Positions 21,781 to 32,511 of a DNA stretch of 32,511 bases are shown here, piece by piece. Positions within the stretch are counted from its first letter, which is position 1; each line of letters starts with the position of its first letter. The DNA comes from Nemertoderma westbladi (Eukaryota; Xenacoelomorpha; Nemertodermatida; Nemertodermatidae). A program made the translations under genes and the position numbers. A model generated the notes under the pieces. It saw only the letters and a list, made by a program, of their open reading frames with translations, had not been told where the DNA came from and searched no databases. The stretch lies in the NCBI GenBank assembly GCA_032718475.1, contig JAUCBJ010003267.1, positions 65,001-97,511 on the forward strand, read 5' to 3'.

Positions 21781-21955
21781 CTTTCTATGGGTTGGGTACA
21801 CATACTATGTGCCTTTCTATGGGTTGGGTAGTGGGTACACATACTATGTGCCTCTATGGGTTGGGTACACATACTATGTGCCTTTCTATGGGTTGGGTAC
21901 ACATACTATGTGCCTTTCTATGGGTTGGGTACACATACTATGTGCCGTTCTCTAT
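21781..21955 (+). repeat. About 32-bp minisatellite (right block)
   Basis: Five to six units of the same TGGGTACACATACTATGTGCC type and orientation as 20185-20722. This continues the array interrupted by the foldback element. One unit has the extra GGGTAGTGGGT and another lacks TTT. Confidence 0.9.
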
Positions 21956-22079
21956 TAAATTTGGATCGATGGGAATGCGTCGATCCTTTCTATATATTTT
22001 AAATGAAAGAAATTGTTATTCATAAACGATTAAATTTTAGACTTATTTTCAATTACTGACAGACAATCTTTAATGATTT

Positions 22080-22658
22080 CTAATACCACGCGAGTTTCGG
22101 TGGCTTAATAAACATTCTCACTCCGTCGATAACTCTGATTTTTCCGACACGGAAGAACGTGGGAACTGTTCGCATGAGAGTGCTATATTGTGTCTGAGTA
22201 ACAAACTCCTGATGGGGCAGACACACTTCGTTCTTAACCTCTTTGAGTAATTGGTCAGCTTGTTCCTCACTTTCTATTTCGGTGAATGCTGGGAGATTGC
22301 TCGGCACCTCCACTTCCATCACATTCCCGTTATCGTTCGCTGTTGGTGTTGGCGACGCATCTCTTTGGTAAGTGCCACTCTCGCCATTCGCTACAGAATT
22401 ATAAGTCTCATCGCTTTCCCGTCCGTCGAACAATCCGGTTTCATTGCAAGATACATTGCTCTGCGTTTCTTTGCGACTTTTACCTCTGAAACTGAATTTC
22501 ATGCTGAGTCGTTTCATCGCGGACATGGGTTTCTCGTCATTGCGTTGGATTCCAGCTGATTCGTCACTTTCGTAGCTCCTTTTCGCCGACGGGTCGTCGA
22601 AGAATTTCCTATTGGAAGGTTTGTTGTCGAGTTGATCCATAAGGTCATTGTCCTCCAT
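22080..22658 (-). CDS. Unknown protein, 192 codons, single exon
   Basis: I do not recognise this family. The ATG at 22658 is the first in frame after an upstream TAG, and the ORF ends with TAG at 22080-22082. The N-terminal two thirds are Ser/Asp/Asn-rich and look disordered, with a basic patch (MKRLSMKFSFRGKSRKE, about residues 48-65) suited to membrane or nucleic-acid contact. The last 75 residues look folded: LPAFTEIESEEQADQLLKEV, then FVTQTQYSTLMRTVPTFFRV, then IRVIDGVRMFIKPPKLAWY at the very C-terminus. GC content is clearly higher than in the flanking AT-rich DNA, which supports coding. ATTAAA follows the stop within 10 nt and may serve as a poly(A) signal. A short frame (MDNNVD) lies upstream in the putative leader. 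It lies antisense within the presumed DGKQ intron. It could also be the last exon of a longer gene or a retrocopy. Confidence 0.5.
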   Translation of the reverse strand: MEDNDLMDQLDNKPSNRKFFDDPSAKRSYESDESAGIQRNDEKPMSAMKRLSMKFSFRGKSRKETQSNVSCNETGLFDGRESDETYNSVANGESGTYQRDASPTPTANDNGNVMEVEVPSNLPAFTEIESEEQADQLLKEVKNEVCLPHQEFVTQTQYSTLMRTVPTFFRVGKIRVIDGVRMFIKPPKLAWY

Positions 22659-23666
22659 GCTCTTTGTATTTCCGTTGGTATGGATACTCCTACTACTGCA
22701 CTAATCTACGTTATTGTCCATGGCATGATGGCAACATGATTTATCTCCAATTTAAGTTTTATATTGTTGGATGTTTTACTTTTATTTACAAATTATTCAA
22801 CATTGCTTAATTAATACGGTTATTGACGGATTTCACTATCGAAAGCAGTCAATATAAACAAGCGTGAAATGGTCCGCGTCTACAAACGCATGAACTGTCT
22901 CATGTGGAGGCAACAGATTATAAAATGAAAATTAAGCGGATTCCATGAGATATAGCCTATATTAGCCAACAAATATTGCCAACAAAAGCTTGATTAACAA
23001 ACAAATTAGTTACAACAGTATACAAAAACTCTATAATCAATATTAATTTAAAGTATTTAGAAATTTATTTAAAAATAAATATTTTTTTAATTTACTAGCT
23101 ATTTTAAAATTAAAAAATTAAAAAAAAATATGATAACATTATATTTTTTATTTTATTCATGTTCCAGAAATAATACTGTTCTATTGTTCTAGAATTCTTC
23201 AACGTTGCCAGAGTAACAATGATATATGTTTTAAAAATGTAGAGTGTGCTATACGGATCTCTAGCCAAAAAATGTCATAGAACAAATAGTATTTGTTCCA
23301 GGGGCATTAATTTTTGGTACTACTGACTACTGTGTTTTTGGCACAAACCCCACCAAAATTGTTATACTAATTTACATTTATTAGGTTTTATGTAGTTTTT
23401 TTTGTTTTCAAATCTAGTTGTATTTACTTTTTTTAAATGTTCTAGAACATATTGTCTATTCATTTTTGTAAAAAGTCATATTGTACAACATTTATTTTTT
23501 GTGCTAGAACATTTTTACAAATGTTTTTGTTTGTTTTTTTTTATTTGATTAGTGTTAAAAACAATTCCTAACAACTACAAATTTCCATTGTAACAACTGA
23601 TTTTAATTATTAGCTAATAATTATGTTTAGTAGCTATAGTAAAAATATTTTTTAATTATAGTTTTT
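22659..23666. other. AT-rich non-coding DNA
   Basis: No ORF or exon with recognisable coding signal. Long A and T runs and two copies of the palindrome TTCTAGAA (23187, 23440) are present. Confidence 0.6.
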
Positions 23667-24577
23667 GGGCATTGGTATACACCATGTCCCAGAATATAGT
23701 GTCGTAATTCAGTGACACCCCCCCCCCCCCCCCCCCCCCCCAAATCTTAATGAGATTGCATGAAATTTGAAACAGGGATAGTTTCACCTCCCGACCACTG
23801 ACTGGGTGAGGCAGAATTTTTATTTTTGCTTTTAATCTTTAGCTACAAGCGTTTAAAAAAAGTGTCTCCAGCGATATTACACCAGTTACACCGCAGTTAT
23901 TCTTCTACCTTATGGCTGTTTGTTGGTACCAATGGAAAGCTGGTCATGCAAGGATTCCAAATATGTAACACAATTTGAATTTCGTTGAAAAATAGCTGAG
24001 ATATGGGCGTTCAAATCTTTCATGGTTTTGCACCGGCGCGAGGCTATTTTATTCTATTTAATAAATAAACCATATTCTGGAACATTTTTTAAATGTATGA
24101 ATAGCTACGTAATAGTATGATTAAAGATGTAATGCATTGTTGCCTAGCTACGTATTTGGATAAACAAAATATTCCAGAATATGGTTTATTTATTAAATAG
24201 AATATAATAGCTTCGCGCAGGTGCAAAACCATGCAAAATTTGAACGCTCATATCTCAGCTATTTTTCAACGAAATTCAAATGGTGTTACATATTTGGAAT
24301 CCTTGCATGACCAGCTTTCCATTGGTACCAACAAACAGCCATAAGGTAGAAGAATAACTGCGGTGTAACTGGTGTAATATCGCTGGTGTCACTTTTTTAA
24401 ACGCTTGTAGCTAATGATTAAAAGCAAAAATAAAAATTCTGGCTCATCCAGTCAGTGGTTGGGAGGTGAAACTATCTCTGTCCAATCAAATTTCATGCAA
24501 TCTCAATAAGATTTGTAGAAAACTGAATCACTGAATTACGACACTATATTCTGGGATATGGTGTAGTATCTATGCCC
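23667..24577. mobile_element. Foldback element with about 0.4-kb arms
   Basis: The left arm (23667-24083) and right arm (24172-24577) are long imperfect reverse complements separated by 88 bp. The ends share GGGCAT and then TACACCAT[A/G]TCCCAG, AATATAGTGTCGTAATTCAG. Inner landmarks on both sides are TTGGTACCAATGGAAAGCTG and GCATGACCAGCTTTCC (complementary), and TATTCTGGAA/TTCCAGAATA at the arm tips. TA dinucleotides adjoin CACCAT at both ends, so a Tc1/mariner-type origin is possible; the wider GGGCAT match argues that the termini are further out. No ORF. Confidence 0.8.
23718..23741 (+). repeat. 24-nt poly(C) tract
   Basis: The run sits in the left arm of the foldback, just before AAATCTTAATGAGATTGC. 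The corresponding place in the right arm has about 12 nt of ordinary sequence, so the tract arose after the arms formed, or is a length artefact. Confidence 0.9.
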
Positions 24578-25387
24578 GCATTTTTCTTTTTTTTCTTTTT
24601 AGATTAAAAATTGTTTTACATTTTGTTTGGCTTTGTGTTATCAATTTTATTCTAGAATTATTTATTTTGTTGCTATGGTTACATAAATAAAATAAATTTC
24701 AAATTACTTAAGGAATAATTTATTTCTTATACTTATTGACAAATATATTTGAGGATTAAATTACATTTTTCATTTTTTTTACTTGCTAATAAAATGTACT
24801 AGCCAACACAAAATCAAAATTACTAGATACCCATCTTTTTGTCAGATGGCCAAATATTTGTTCTAGTACAAAAAAAGTCATAATAAAAGATATTTTCACT
24901 AGAAAAAGTGGTACTGGTTCAGTATGCAGTATTTAATTCAATATTTTTATAAATTTCAAAAAAAAAATGTAATAAAAAATAATAAATCATGTCTTGAAAA
25001 ATTAGTAGCTAGTCGCTAGACGATTAGCTAATGTTCTAGAACGCAATATTTGTATGAAAAATGTTGCAATGAAGTCAGTGGTGATATTACAAAGCAAAAA
25101 GTACATCATTTCATTAATTAATATCAAAATATAAAATGCGACTGTGATTTGTTGTAAATTAATGGGTTTTAACTCAAATTATTAAAGAATACAAAAAAAA
25201 ACAATAAAATTTGTTTTTCTAAAATATTCTAGAACAACACATTTATTTATGTTGGTTTCATGCATGTGAAAAAACCCCATAGAGCAATTTTACTTTTAAA
25301 AAAATTACATTTGGCTGAGTTATAGCGATTTTAAATCGCAAAATTAACAACATCGAAAAATCAGGCCGTGATAGGAACTTGTGCATT
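24578..25387. other. AT-rich non-coding DNA
   Basis: No coding signal seen. It holds poly(A)/poly(T) runs and three copies of TTCTAGAA (24650, 25034, 25227). Confidence 0.6.
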
Positions 25388-25446
25388 TGACGTCAGCCAT
25401 AACACAGCAACAGTTGTCAAGCGCAGTTGATTGGCTAATATAAAGT
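25388..25446 (+). promoter_or_regulatory. Candidate promoter: CRE, CCAAT and TATA motifs
   Basis: The palindromic cAMP response element TGACGTCA (25388-25395) is followed by GATTGGCT (about 25429-25436, an inverted CCAAT box) and AATATAAAGTA (about 25437-25447). The order and spacing are those of a classical pol II promoter and suggest initiation near 25470-25480. No transcript evidence is available. Confidence 0.33.
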
Positions 25447-25535
25447 ATAATATAATATTGCAGTATCTAAAATAAAACAAATAATTGATGTAGCTAAGTA
25501 TTTATTTGGATGTGTATTGTTGTGTTTCGTTAAGG

Positions 25536-25580
25536 ATGGATTATAGGATAGCGGCATGGAGTCAAAATGATTTGTATCAA
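25536..25580 (+). CDS. Possible first coding exon of an unknown gene
   Basis: An ATG about 60 nt after the predicted initiation region opens MDYRIAAWSQNDLYQ. It is followed at once by GTTAGT (25581-25586), the same donor hexamer used by exons A, C and E. If spliced there, the exon ends at a codon boundary and its intron would contain the 33-bp satellite. If unspliced, the frame stops shortly after. The protein is too short to identify, and the call depends on the promoter motifs. Confidence 0.2.
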
Positions 25581-25846
25581 GTTAGTAATTCTAGAATAAT
25601 ATTAATTTCGCCCATTCTACTGGTACCTTAGAGTTGTTAGCTAACAAGCTGGCAAGCCTGGCGTGTTCACGGTCCTACTTACATCAGAACAATACACAAC
25701 AGTACTGCAGTACAGCAATACTGTAGTACGGTTACCGGTAACAACTACAAAATTAAAATTTTTTCCGCTGTCTAATACTAATGCAATAATTGTTTACCAT
25801 AATAATGCGCTCGCATTGCACAAATATCAATTCAAAACCAAATTTT

Positions 25847-28800
25847 CTGTATGAGCCGTCGTGATGCCTATATCTAACGCTGTATGAGCCGTCGTGATGC
25901 CTATATCTAACGCTGTATGAGCCGTCGTGATGCCTATATCTAACGCTGTATGAGCCGTCGTGATGCCTATATCTAACGCTGTATGAGCCGTCGTGATGCC
26001 TATATCTAACGCTGTATGAGCCGTCGTGATGCCTATATCTAACGCTGTATGAGCCGTCGTGATGCCTATATCTAACGCTGTATGAGCCGTCGTGATGCCT
26101 ATATCTAACGCTGTATGAGCCGTCGTGATGCCTATATCTAACGCTGTATGAGCCGTCGTGATGCCTATATCTAACGCTGTATGAGCCGTCGTGATGCCTA
26201 TATCTAACGCTGTATGAGCCGTCGTGATGCCTATATCTAACGCTGTATGAGCCGTCGTGATGCCTATATCTAACGCTGTATGAGCCGTCGTGATGCCTAT
26301 ATCTAACGCTGTATGAGCCGTCGTGATGCCTATATCTAACGCTGTATGAGCCGTCGTGATGCCTATATCTAACGCTGTATGAGCCGTCGTGATGCCTATA
26401 TCTAACGCTGTATGAGCCGTCGTGATGCCTATATCTAACGCTGTATGAGCCGTCGTGATGCCTATATCTAACGCTGTATGAGCCGTCGTGATGCCTATAT
26501 CTAACGCTGTATGAGCCGTCGTGATGCCTATATCTAACGCTGTATGAGCCGTCGTGATGCCTATATCTAACGCTGTATGAGCCGTCGTGATGCCTATATC
26601 TAACGCTGTATGAGCCGTCGTGATGCCTATATCTAACGCTGTATGAGCCGTCGTGATGCCTATATCTAACGCTGTATGAGCCGTCGTGATGCCTATATCT
26701 AACGCTGTATGAGCCGTCGTGATGCCTATATCTAACGCTGTATGAGCCGTCGTGATGCCTATATCTAACGCTGTATGAGCCGTCGTGATGCCTATATCTA
26801 ACGCTGTATGAGCCGTCGTGATGCCTATATCTAACGCTGTATGAGCCGTCGTGATGCCTATATCTAACGCTGTATGAGCCGTCGTGATGCCTATATCTAA
26901 CGCTGTATGAGCCGTCGTGATGCCTATATCTAACGCTGTATGAGCCGTCGTGATGCCTATATCTAACGCTGTATGAGCCGTCGTGATGCCTATATCTAAC
27001 GCTGTATGAGCCGTCGTGATGCCTATATCTAACGCTGTATGAGCCGTCGTGATGCCTATATCTAACGCTGTATGAGCCGTCGTGATGCCTATATCTAACG
27101 CTGTATGAGCCGTCGTGATGCCTATATCTAACGCTGTATGAGCCGTCGTGATGCCTATATCTAACGCTGTATGAGCCGTCGTGATGCCTATATCTAACGC
27201 TGTATGAGCCGTCGTGATGCCTATATCTAACGCTGTATGAGCCGTCGTGATGCCTATATCTAACGCTGTATGAGCCGTCGTGATGCCTATATCTAACGCT
27301 GTATGAGCCGTCGTGATGCCTATATCTAACGCTGTATGAGCCGTCGTGATGCCTATATCTAACGCTGTATGAGCCGTCGTGATGCCTATATCTAACGCTG
27401 TATGAGCCGTCGTGATGCCTATATCTAACGCTGTATGAGCCGTCGTGATGCCTATATCTAACGCTGTATGAGCCGTCGTGATGCCTATATCTAACGCTGT
27501 ATGAGCCGTCGTGATGCCTATATCTAACGCTGTATGAGCCGTCGTGATGCCTATATCTAACGCTGTATGAGCCGTCGTGATGCCTATATCTAACGCTGTA
27601 TGAGCCGTCGTGATGCCTATATCTAACGCTGTATGAGCCGTCGTGATGCCTATATCTAACGCTGTATGAGCCGTCGTGATGCCTATATCTAACGCTGTAT
27701 GAGCCGTCGTGATGCCTATATCTAACGCTGTATGAGCCGTCGTGATGCCTATATCTAACGCTGTATGAGCCGTCGTGATGCCTATATCTAACGCTGTATG
27801 AGCCGTCGTGATGCCTATATCTAACGCTGTATGAGCCGTCGTGATGCCTATATCTAACGCTGTATGAGCCGTCGTGATGCCTATATCTAACGCTGTATGA
27901 GCCGTCGTGATGCCTATATCTAACGCTGTATGAGCCGTCGTGATGCCTATATCTAACGCTGTATGAGCCGTCGTGATGCCTATATCTAACGCTGTATGAG
28001 CCGTCGTGATGCCTATATCTAACGCTGTATGAGCCGTCGTGATGCCTATATCTAACGCTGTATGAGCCGTCGTGATGCCTATATCTAACGCTGTATGAGC
28101 CGTCGTGATGCCTATATCTAACGCTGTATGAGCCGTCGTGATGCCTATATCTAACGCTGTATGAGCCGTCGTGATGCCTATATCTAACGCTGTATGAGCC
28201 GTCGTGATGCCTATATCTAACGCTGTATGAGCCGTCGTGATGCCTATATCTAACGCTGTATGAGCCGTCGTGATGCCTATATCTAACGCTGTATGAGCCG
28301 TCGTGATGCCTATATCTAACGCTGTATGAGCCGTCGTGATGCCTATATCTAACGCTGTATGAGCCGTCGTGATGCCTATATCTAACGCTGTATGAGCCGT
28401 CGTGATGCCTATATCTAACGCTGTATGAGCCGTCGTGATGCCTATATCTAACGCTGTATGAGCCGTCGTGATGCCTATATCTAACGCTGTATGAGCCGTC
28501 GTGATGCCTATATCTAACGCTGTATGAGCCGTCGTGATGCCTATATCTAACGCTGTATGAGCCGTCGTGATGCCTATATCTAACGCTGTATGAGCCGTCG
28601 TGATGCCTATATCTAACGCTGTATGAGCCGTCGTGATGCCTATATCTAACGCTGTATGAGCCGTCGTGATGCCTATATCTAACGCTGTATGAGCCGTCGT
28701 GATGCCTATATCTAACGCTGTATGAGCCGTCGTGATGCCTATATCTAACGCTGTATGAGCCGTCGTGATGCCTATATCTAACGCTGTATGAGCCGTCGTG

Positions 28801-31800
28801 ATGCCTATATCTAACGCTGTATGAGCCGTCGTGATGCCTATATCTAACGCTGTATGAGCCGTCGTGATGCCTATATCTAACGCTGTATGAGCCGTCGTGA
28901 TGCCTATATCTAACGCTGTATGAGCCGTCGTGATGCCTATATCTAACGCTGTATGAGCCGTCGTGATGCCTATATCTAACGCTGTATGAGCCGTCGTGAT
29001 GCCTATATCTAACGCTGTATGAGCCGTCGTGATGCCTATATCTAACGCTGTATGAGCCGTCGTGATGCCTATATCTAACGCTGTATGAGCCGTCGTGATG
29101 CCTATATCTAACGCTGTATGAGCCGTCGTGATGCCTATATCTAACGCTGTATGAGCCGTCGTGATGCCTATATCTAACGCTGTATGAGCCGTCGTGATGC
29201 CTATATCTAACGCTGTATGAGCCGTCGTGATGCCTATATCTAACGCTGTATGAGCCGTCGTGATGCCTATATCTAACGCTGTATGAGCCGTCGTGATGCC
29301 TATATCTAACGCTGTATGAGCCGTCGTGATGCCTATATCTAACGCTGTATGAGCCGTCGTGATGCCTATATCTAACGCTGTATGAGCCGTCGTGATGCCT
29401 ATATCTAACGCTGTATGAGCCGTCGTGATGCCTATATCTAACGCTGTATGAGCCGTCGTGATGCCTATATCTAACGCTGTATGAGCCGTCGTGATGCCTA
29501 TATCTAACGCTGTATGAGCCGTCGTGATGCCTATATCTAACGCTGTATGAGCCGTCGTGATGCCTATATCTAACGCTGTATGAGCCGTCGTGATGCCTAT
29601 ATCTAACGCTGTATGAGCCGTCGTGATGCCTATATCTAACGCTGTATGAGCCGTCGTGATGCCTATATCTAACGCTGTATGAGCCGTCGTGATGCCTATA
29701 TCTAACGCTGTATGAGCCGTCGTGATGCCTATATCTAACGCTGTATGAGCCGTCGTGATGCCTATATCTAACGCTGTATGAGCCGTCGTGATGCCTATAT
29801 CTAACGCTGTATGAGCCGTCGTGATGCCTATATCTAACGCTGTATGAGCCGTCGTGATGCCTATATCTAACGCTGTATGAGCCGTCGTGATGCCTATATC
29901 TAACGCTGTATGAGCCGTCGTGATGCCTATATCTAACGCTGTATGAGCCGTCGTGATGCCTATATCTAACGCTGTATGAGCCGTCGTGATGCCTATATCT
30001 AACGCTGTATGAGCCGTCGTGATGCCTATATCTAACGCTGTATGAGCCGTCGTGATGCCTATATCTAACGCTGTATGAGCCGTCGTGATGCCTATATCTA
30101 ACGCTGTATGAGCCGTCGTGATGCCTATATCTAACGCTGTATGAGCCGTCGTGATGCCTATATCTAACGCTGTATGAGCCGTCGTGATGCCTATATCTAA
30201 CGCTGTATGAGCCGTCGTGATGCCTATATCTAACGCTGTATGAGCCGTCGTGATGCCTATATCTAACGCTGTATGAGCCGTCGTGATGCCTATATCTAAC
30301 GCTGTATGAGCCGTCGTGATGCCTATATCTAACGCTGTATGAGCCGTCGTGATGCCTATATCTAACGCTGTATGAGCCGTCGTGATGCCTATATCTAACG
30401 CTGTATGAGCCGTCGTGATGCCTATATCTAACGCTGTATGAGCCGTCGTGATGCCTATATCTAACGCTGTATGAGCCGTCGTGATGCCTATATCTAACGC
30501 TGTATGAGCCGTCGTGATGCCTATATCTAACGCTGTATGAGCCGTCGTGATGCCTATATCTAACGCTGTATGAGCCGTCGTGATGCCTATATCTAACGCT
30601 GTATGAGCCGTCGTGATGCCTATATCTAACGCTGTATGAGCCGTCGTGATGCCTATATCTAACGCTGTATGAGCCGTCGTGATGCCTATATCTAACGCTG
30701 TATGAGCCGTCGTGATGCCTATATCTAACGCTGTATGAGCCGTCGTGATGCCTATATCTAACGCTGTATGAGCCGTCGTGATGCCTATATCTAACGCTGT
30801 ATGAGCCGTCGTGATGCCTATATCTAACGCTGTATGAGCCGTCGTGATGCCTATATCTAACGCTGTATGAGCCGTCGTGATGCCTATATCTAACGCTGTA
30901 TGAGCCGTCGTGATGCCTATATCTAACGCTGTATGAGCCGTCGTGATGCCTATATCTAACGCTGTATGAGCCGTCGTGATGCCTATATCTAACGCTGTAT
31001 GAGCCGTCGTGATGCCTATATCTAACGCTGTATGAGCCGTCGTGATGCCTATATCTAACGCTGTATGAGCCGTCGTGATGCCTATATCTAACGCTGTATG
31101 AGCCGTCGTGATGCCTATATCTAACGCTGTATGAGCCGTCGTGATGCCTATATCTAACGCTGTATGAGCCGTCGTGATGCCTATATCTAACGCTGTATGA
31201 GCCGTCGTGATGCCTATATCTAACGCTGTATGAGCCGTCGTGATGCCTATATCTAACGCTGTATGAGCCGTCGTGATGCCTATATCTAACGCTGTATGAG
31301 CCGTCGTGATGCCTATATCTAACGCTGTATGAGCCGTCGTGATGCCTATATCTAACGCTGTATGAGCCGTCGTGATGCCTATATCTAACGCTGTATGAGC
31401 CGTCGTGATGCCTATATCTAACGCTGTATGAGCCGTCGTGATGCCTATATCTAACGCTGTATGAGCCGTCGTGATGCCTATATCTAACGCTGTATGAGCC
31501 GTCGTGATGCCTATATCTAACGCTGTATGAGCCGTCGTGATGCCTATATCTAACGCTGTATGAGCCGTCGTGATGCCTATATCTAACGCTGTATGAGCCG
31601 TCGTGATGCCTATATCTAACGCTGTATGAGCCGTCGTGATGCCTATATCTAACGCTGTATGAGCCGTCGTGATGCCTATATCTAACGCTGTATGAGCCGT
31701 CGTGATGCCTATATCTAACGCTGTATGAGCCGTCGTGATGCCTATATCTAACGCTGTATGAGCCGTCGTGATGCCTATATCTAACGCTGTATGAGCCGTC

Positions 31801-32511
31801 GTGATGCCTATATCTAACGCTGTATGAGCCGTCGTGATGCCTATATCTAACGCTGTATGAGCCGTCGTGATGCCTATATCTAACGCTGTATGAGCCGTCG
31901 TGATGCCTATATCTAACGCTGTATGAGCCGTCGTGATGCCTATATCTAACGCTGTATGAGCCGTCGTGATGCCTATATCTAACGCTGTATGAGCCGTCGT
32001 GATGCCTATATCTAACGCTGTATGAGCCGTCGTGATGCCTATATCTAACGCTGTATGAGCCGTCGTGATGCCTATATCTAACGCTGTATGAGCCGTCGTG
32101 ATGCCTATATCTAACGCTGTATGAGCCGTCGTGATGCCTATATCTAACGCTGTATGAGCCGTCGTGATGCCTATATCTAACGCTGTATGAGCCGTCGTGA
32201 TGCCTATATCTAACGCTGTATGAGCCGTCGTGATGCCTATATCTAACGCTGTATGAGCCGTCGTGATGCCTATATCTAACGCTGTATGAGCCGTCGTGAT
32301 GCCTATATCTAACGCTGTATGAGCCGTCGTGATGCCTATATCTAACGCTGTATGAGCCGTCGTGATGCCTATATCTAACGCTGTATGAGCCGTCGTGATG
32401 CCTATATCTAACGCTGTATGAGCCGTCGTGATGCCTATATCTAACGCTGTATGAGCCGTCGTGATGCCTATATCTAACGCTGTATGAGCCGTCGTGATGC
32501 CTATATCTAAC
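25847..32511 (+). repeat. 33-bp satellite, about 202 copies, continuing past window end
   Basis: The unit is CTGTATGAGCCGTCGTGATG followed by CCTATATCTAACG. Its phase at 25861 and at 32461 is identical, so the 6,600 bp between hold exactly 200 units with no net indel, and I see no substitution by eye. GC is 48% (16 of 33) with three CpG per unit, against AT-rich flanks. The left edge is abrupt after CCAAATTTT. All three forward frames have a stop in every unit. Two minus-strand frames are open but lack any ATG. Confidence 0.97.

Noticed and set aside
22251-22559. Plus-strand ORFs opposite the 192-codon minus-strand ORF
   Set aside because: They overlap the better minus-strand frame and have no coding features of their own.
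25663-25854. 63-codon plus-strand ORF ending in the satellite
   Set aside because: No ATG-based start with context, no recognisable sequence, and it ends as soon as the satellite begins.

Overview
This is a window of animal nuclear DNA, most likely from a marine invertebrate. The support is spliced coding exons with GT-AG introns, two metazoan gene families (CLEC16A/ema and diacylglycerol kinase theta), AT-rich non-coding DNA, and abundant tandem repeats and foldback elements. The phylum cannot be fixed from the sequence alone. The short palindromes TAGGCCTA and ACCGGT, scattered through the first 3 kb, are common in several marine invertebrate genomes.

Layout. 1-4371 is non-coding. It holds small inverted repeats and a pair of nested foldback elements (1576-2310) whose outer arms each carry a tRNA-like A box/B box pair. 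4372-7257 is a complete, intronless CLEC16A/ema homologue (961 codons, + strand). 7258-9418 is AT-rich non-coding DNA with candidate poly(A) signals and a possible promoter. 9419-20160 holds five consecutive + strand exons whose splice phases match at every junction. Together they encode the end of a C1 domain and the two Ras-associating-like domains of a theta-type diacylglycerol kinase (DGKQ). The 5' C1 exons and the 3' kinase exons are outside the window.

The most unusual structure is in the DGKQ-like gene. The 7.8-kb intron 10406-18192 is almost entirely a 45-bp minisatellite of about 170 units. The typical unit carries a branch-point-like CTGAC, a pyrimidine tract and CAG, so it looks like an iterated 3' splice site. 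The unit aligns to the real acceptor and first codons of the following exon, so it appears to have been seeded from that intron-exon boundary. The donor of the same exon lies in the first unit of a second minisatellite (32/33 bp, 18402-18985), and a third (about 32 bp, from 20185) starts 24 nt after the donor of the last visible exon. That third array is split by a 1.06-kb foldback element (20723-21780).

The rest. 22080-22658 (- strand) is an intact 192-codon ORF of unknown family, apparently nested in the DGKQ-like gene. 23667-24577 is another foldback element with about 0.4-kb arms. 25388-25580 has a CRE/CCAAT/TATA arrangement followed by a possible short first exon. From 25847 to the window end (6,665 bp) there is a 33-bp satellite of about 202 copies in which I see no sequence variant.

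The genes do not form a pathway cluster. CLEC16A acts in endosome/autophagy and mitophagy control and DGK theta in lipid signalling; their adjacency looks incidental. CLEC16A may lie inside a DGKQ intron. No prokaryotic, CRISPR or phage features are present.
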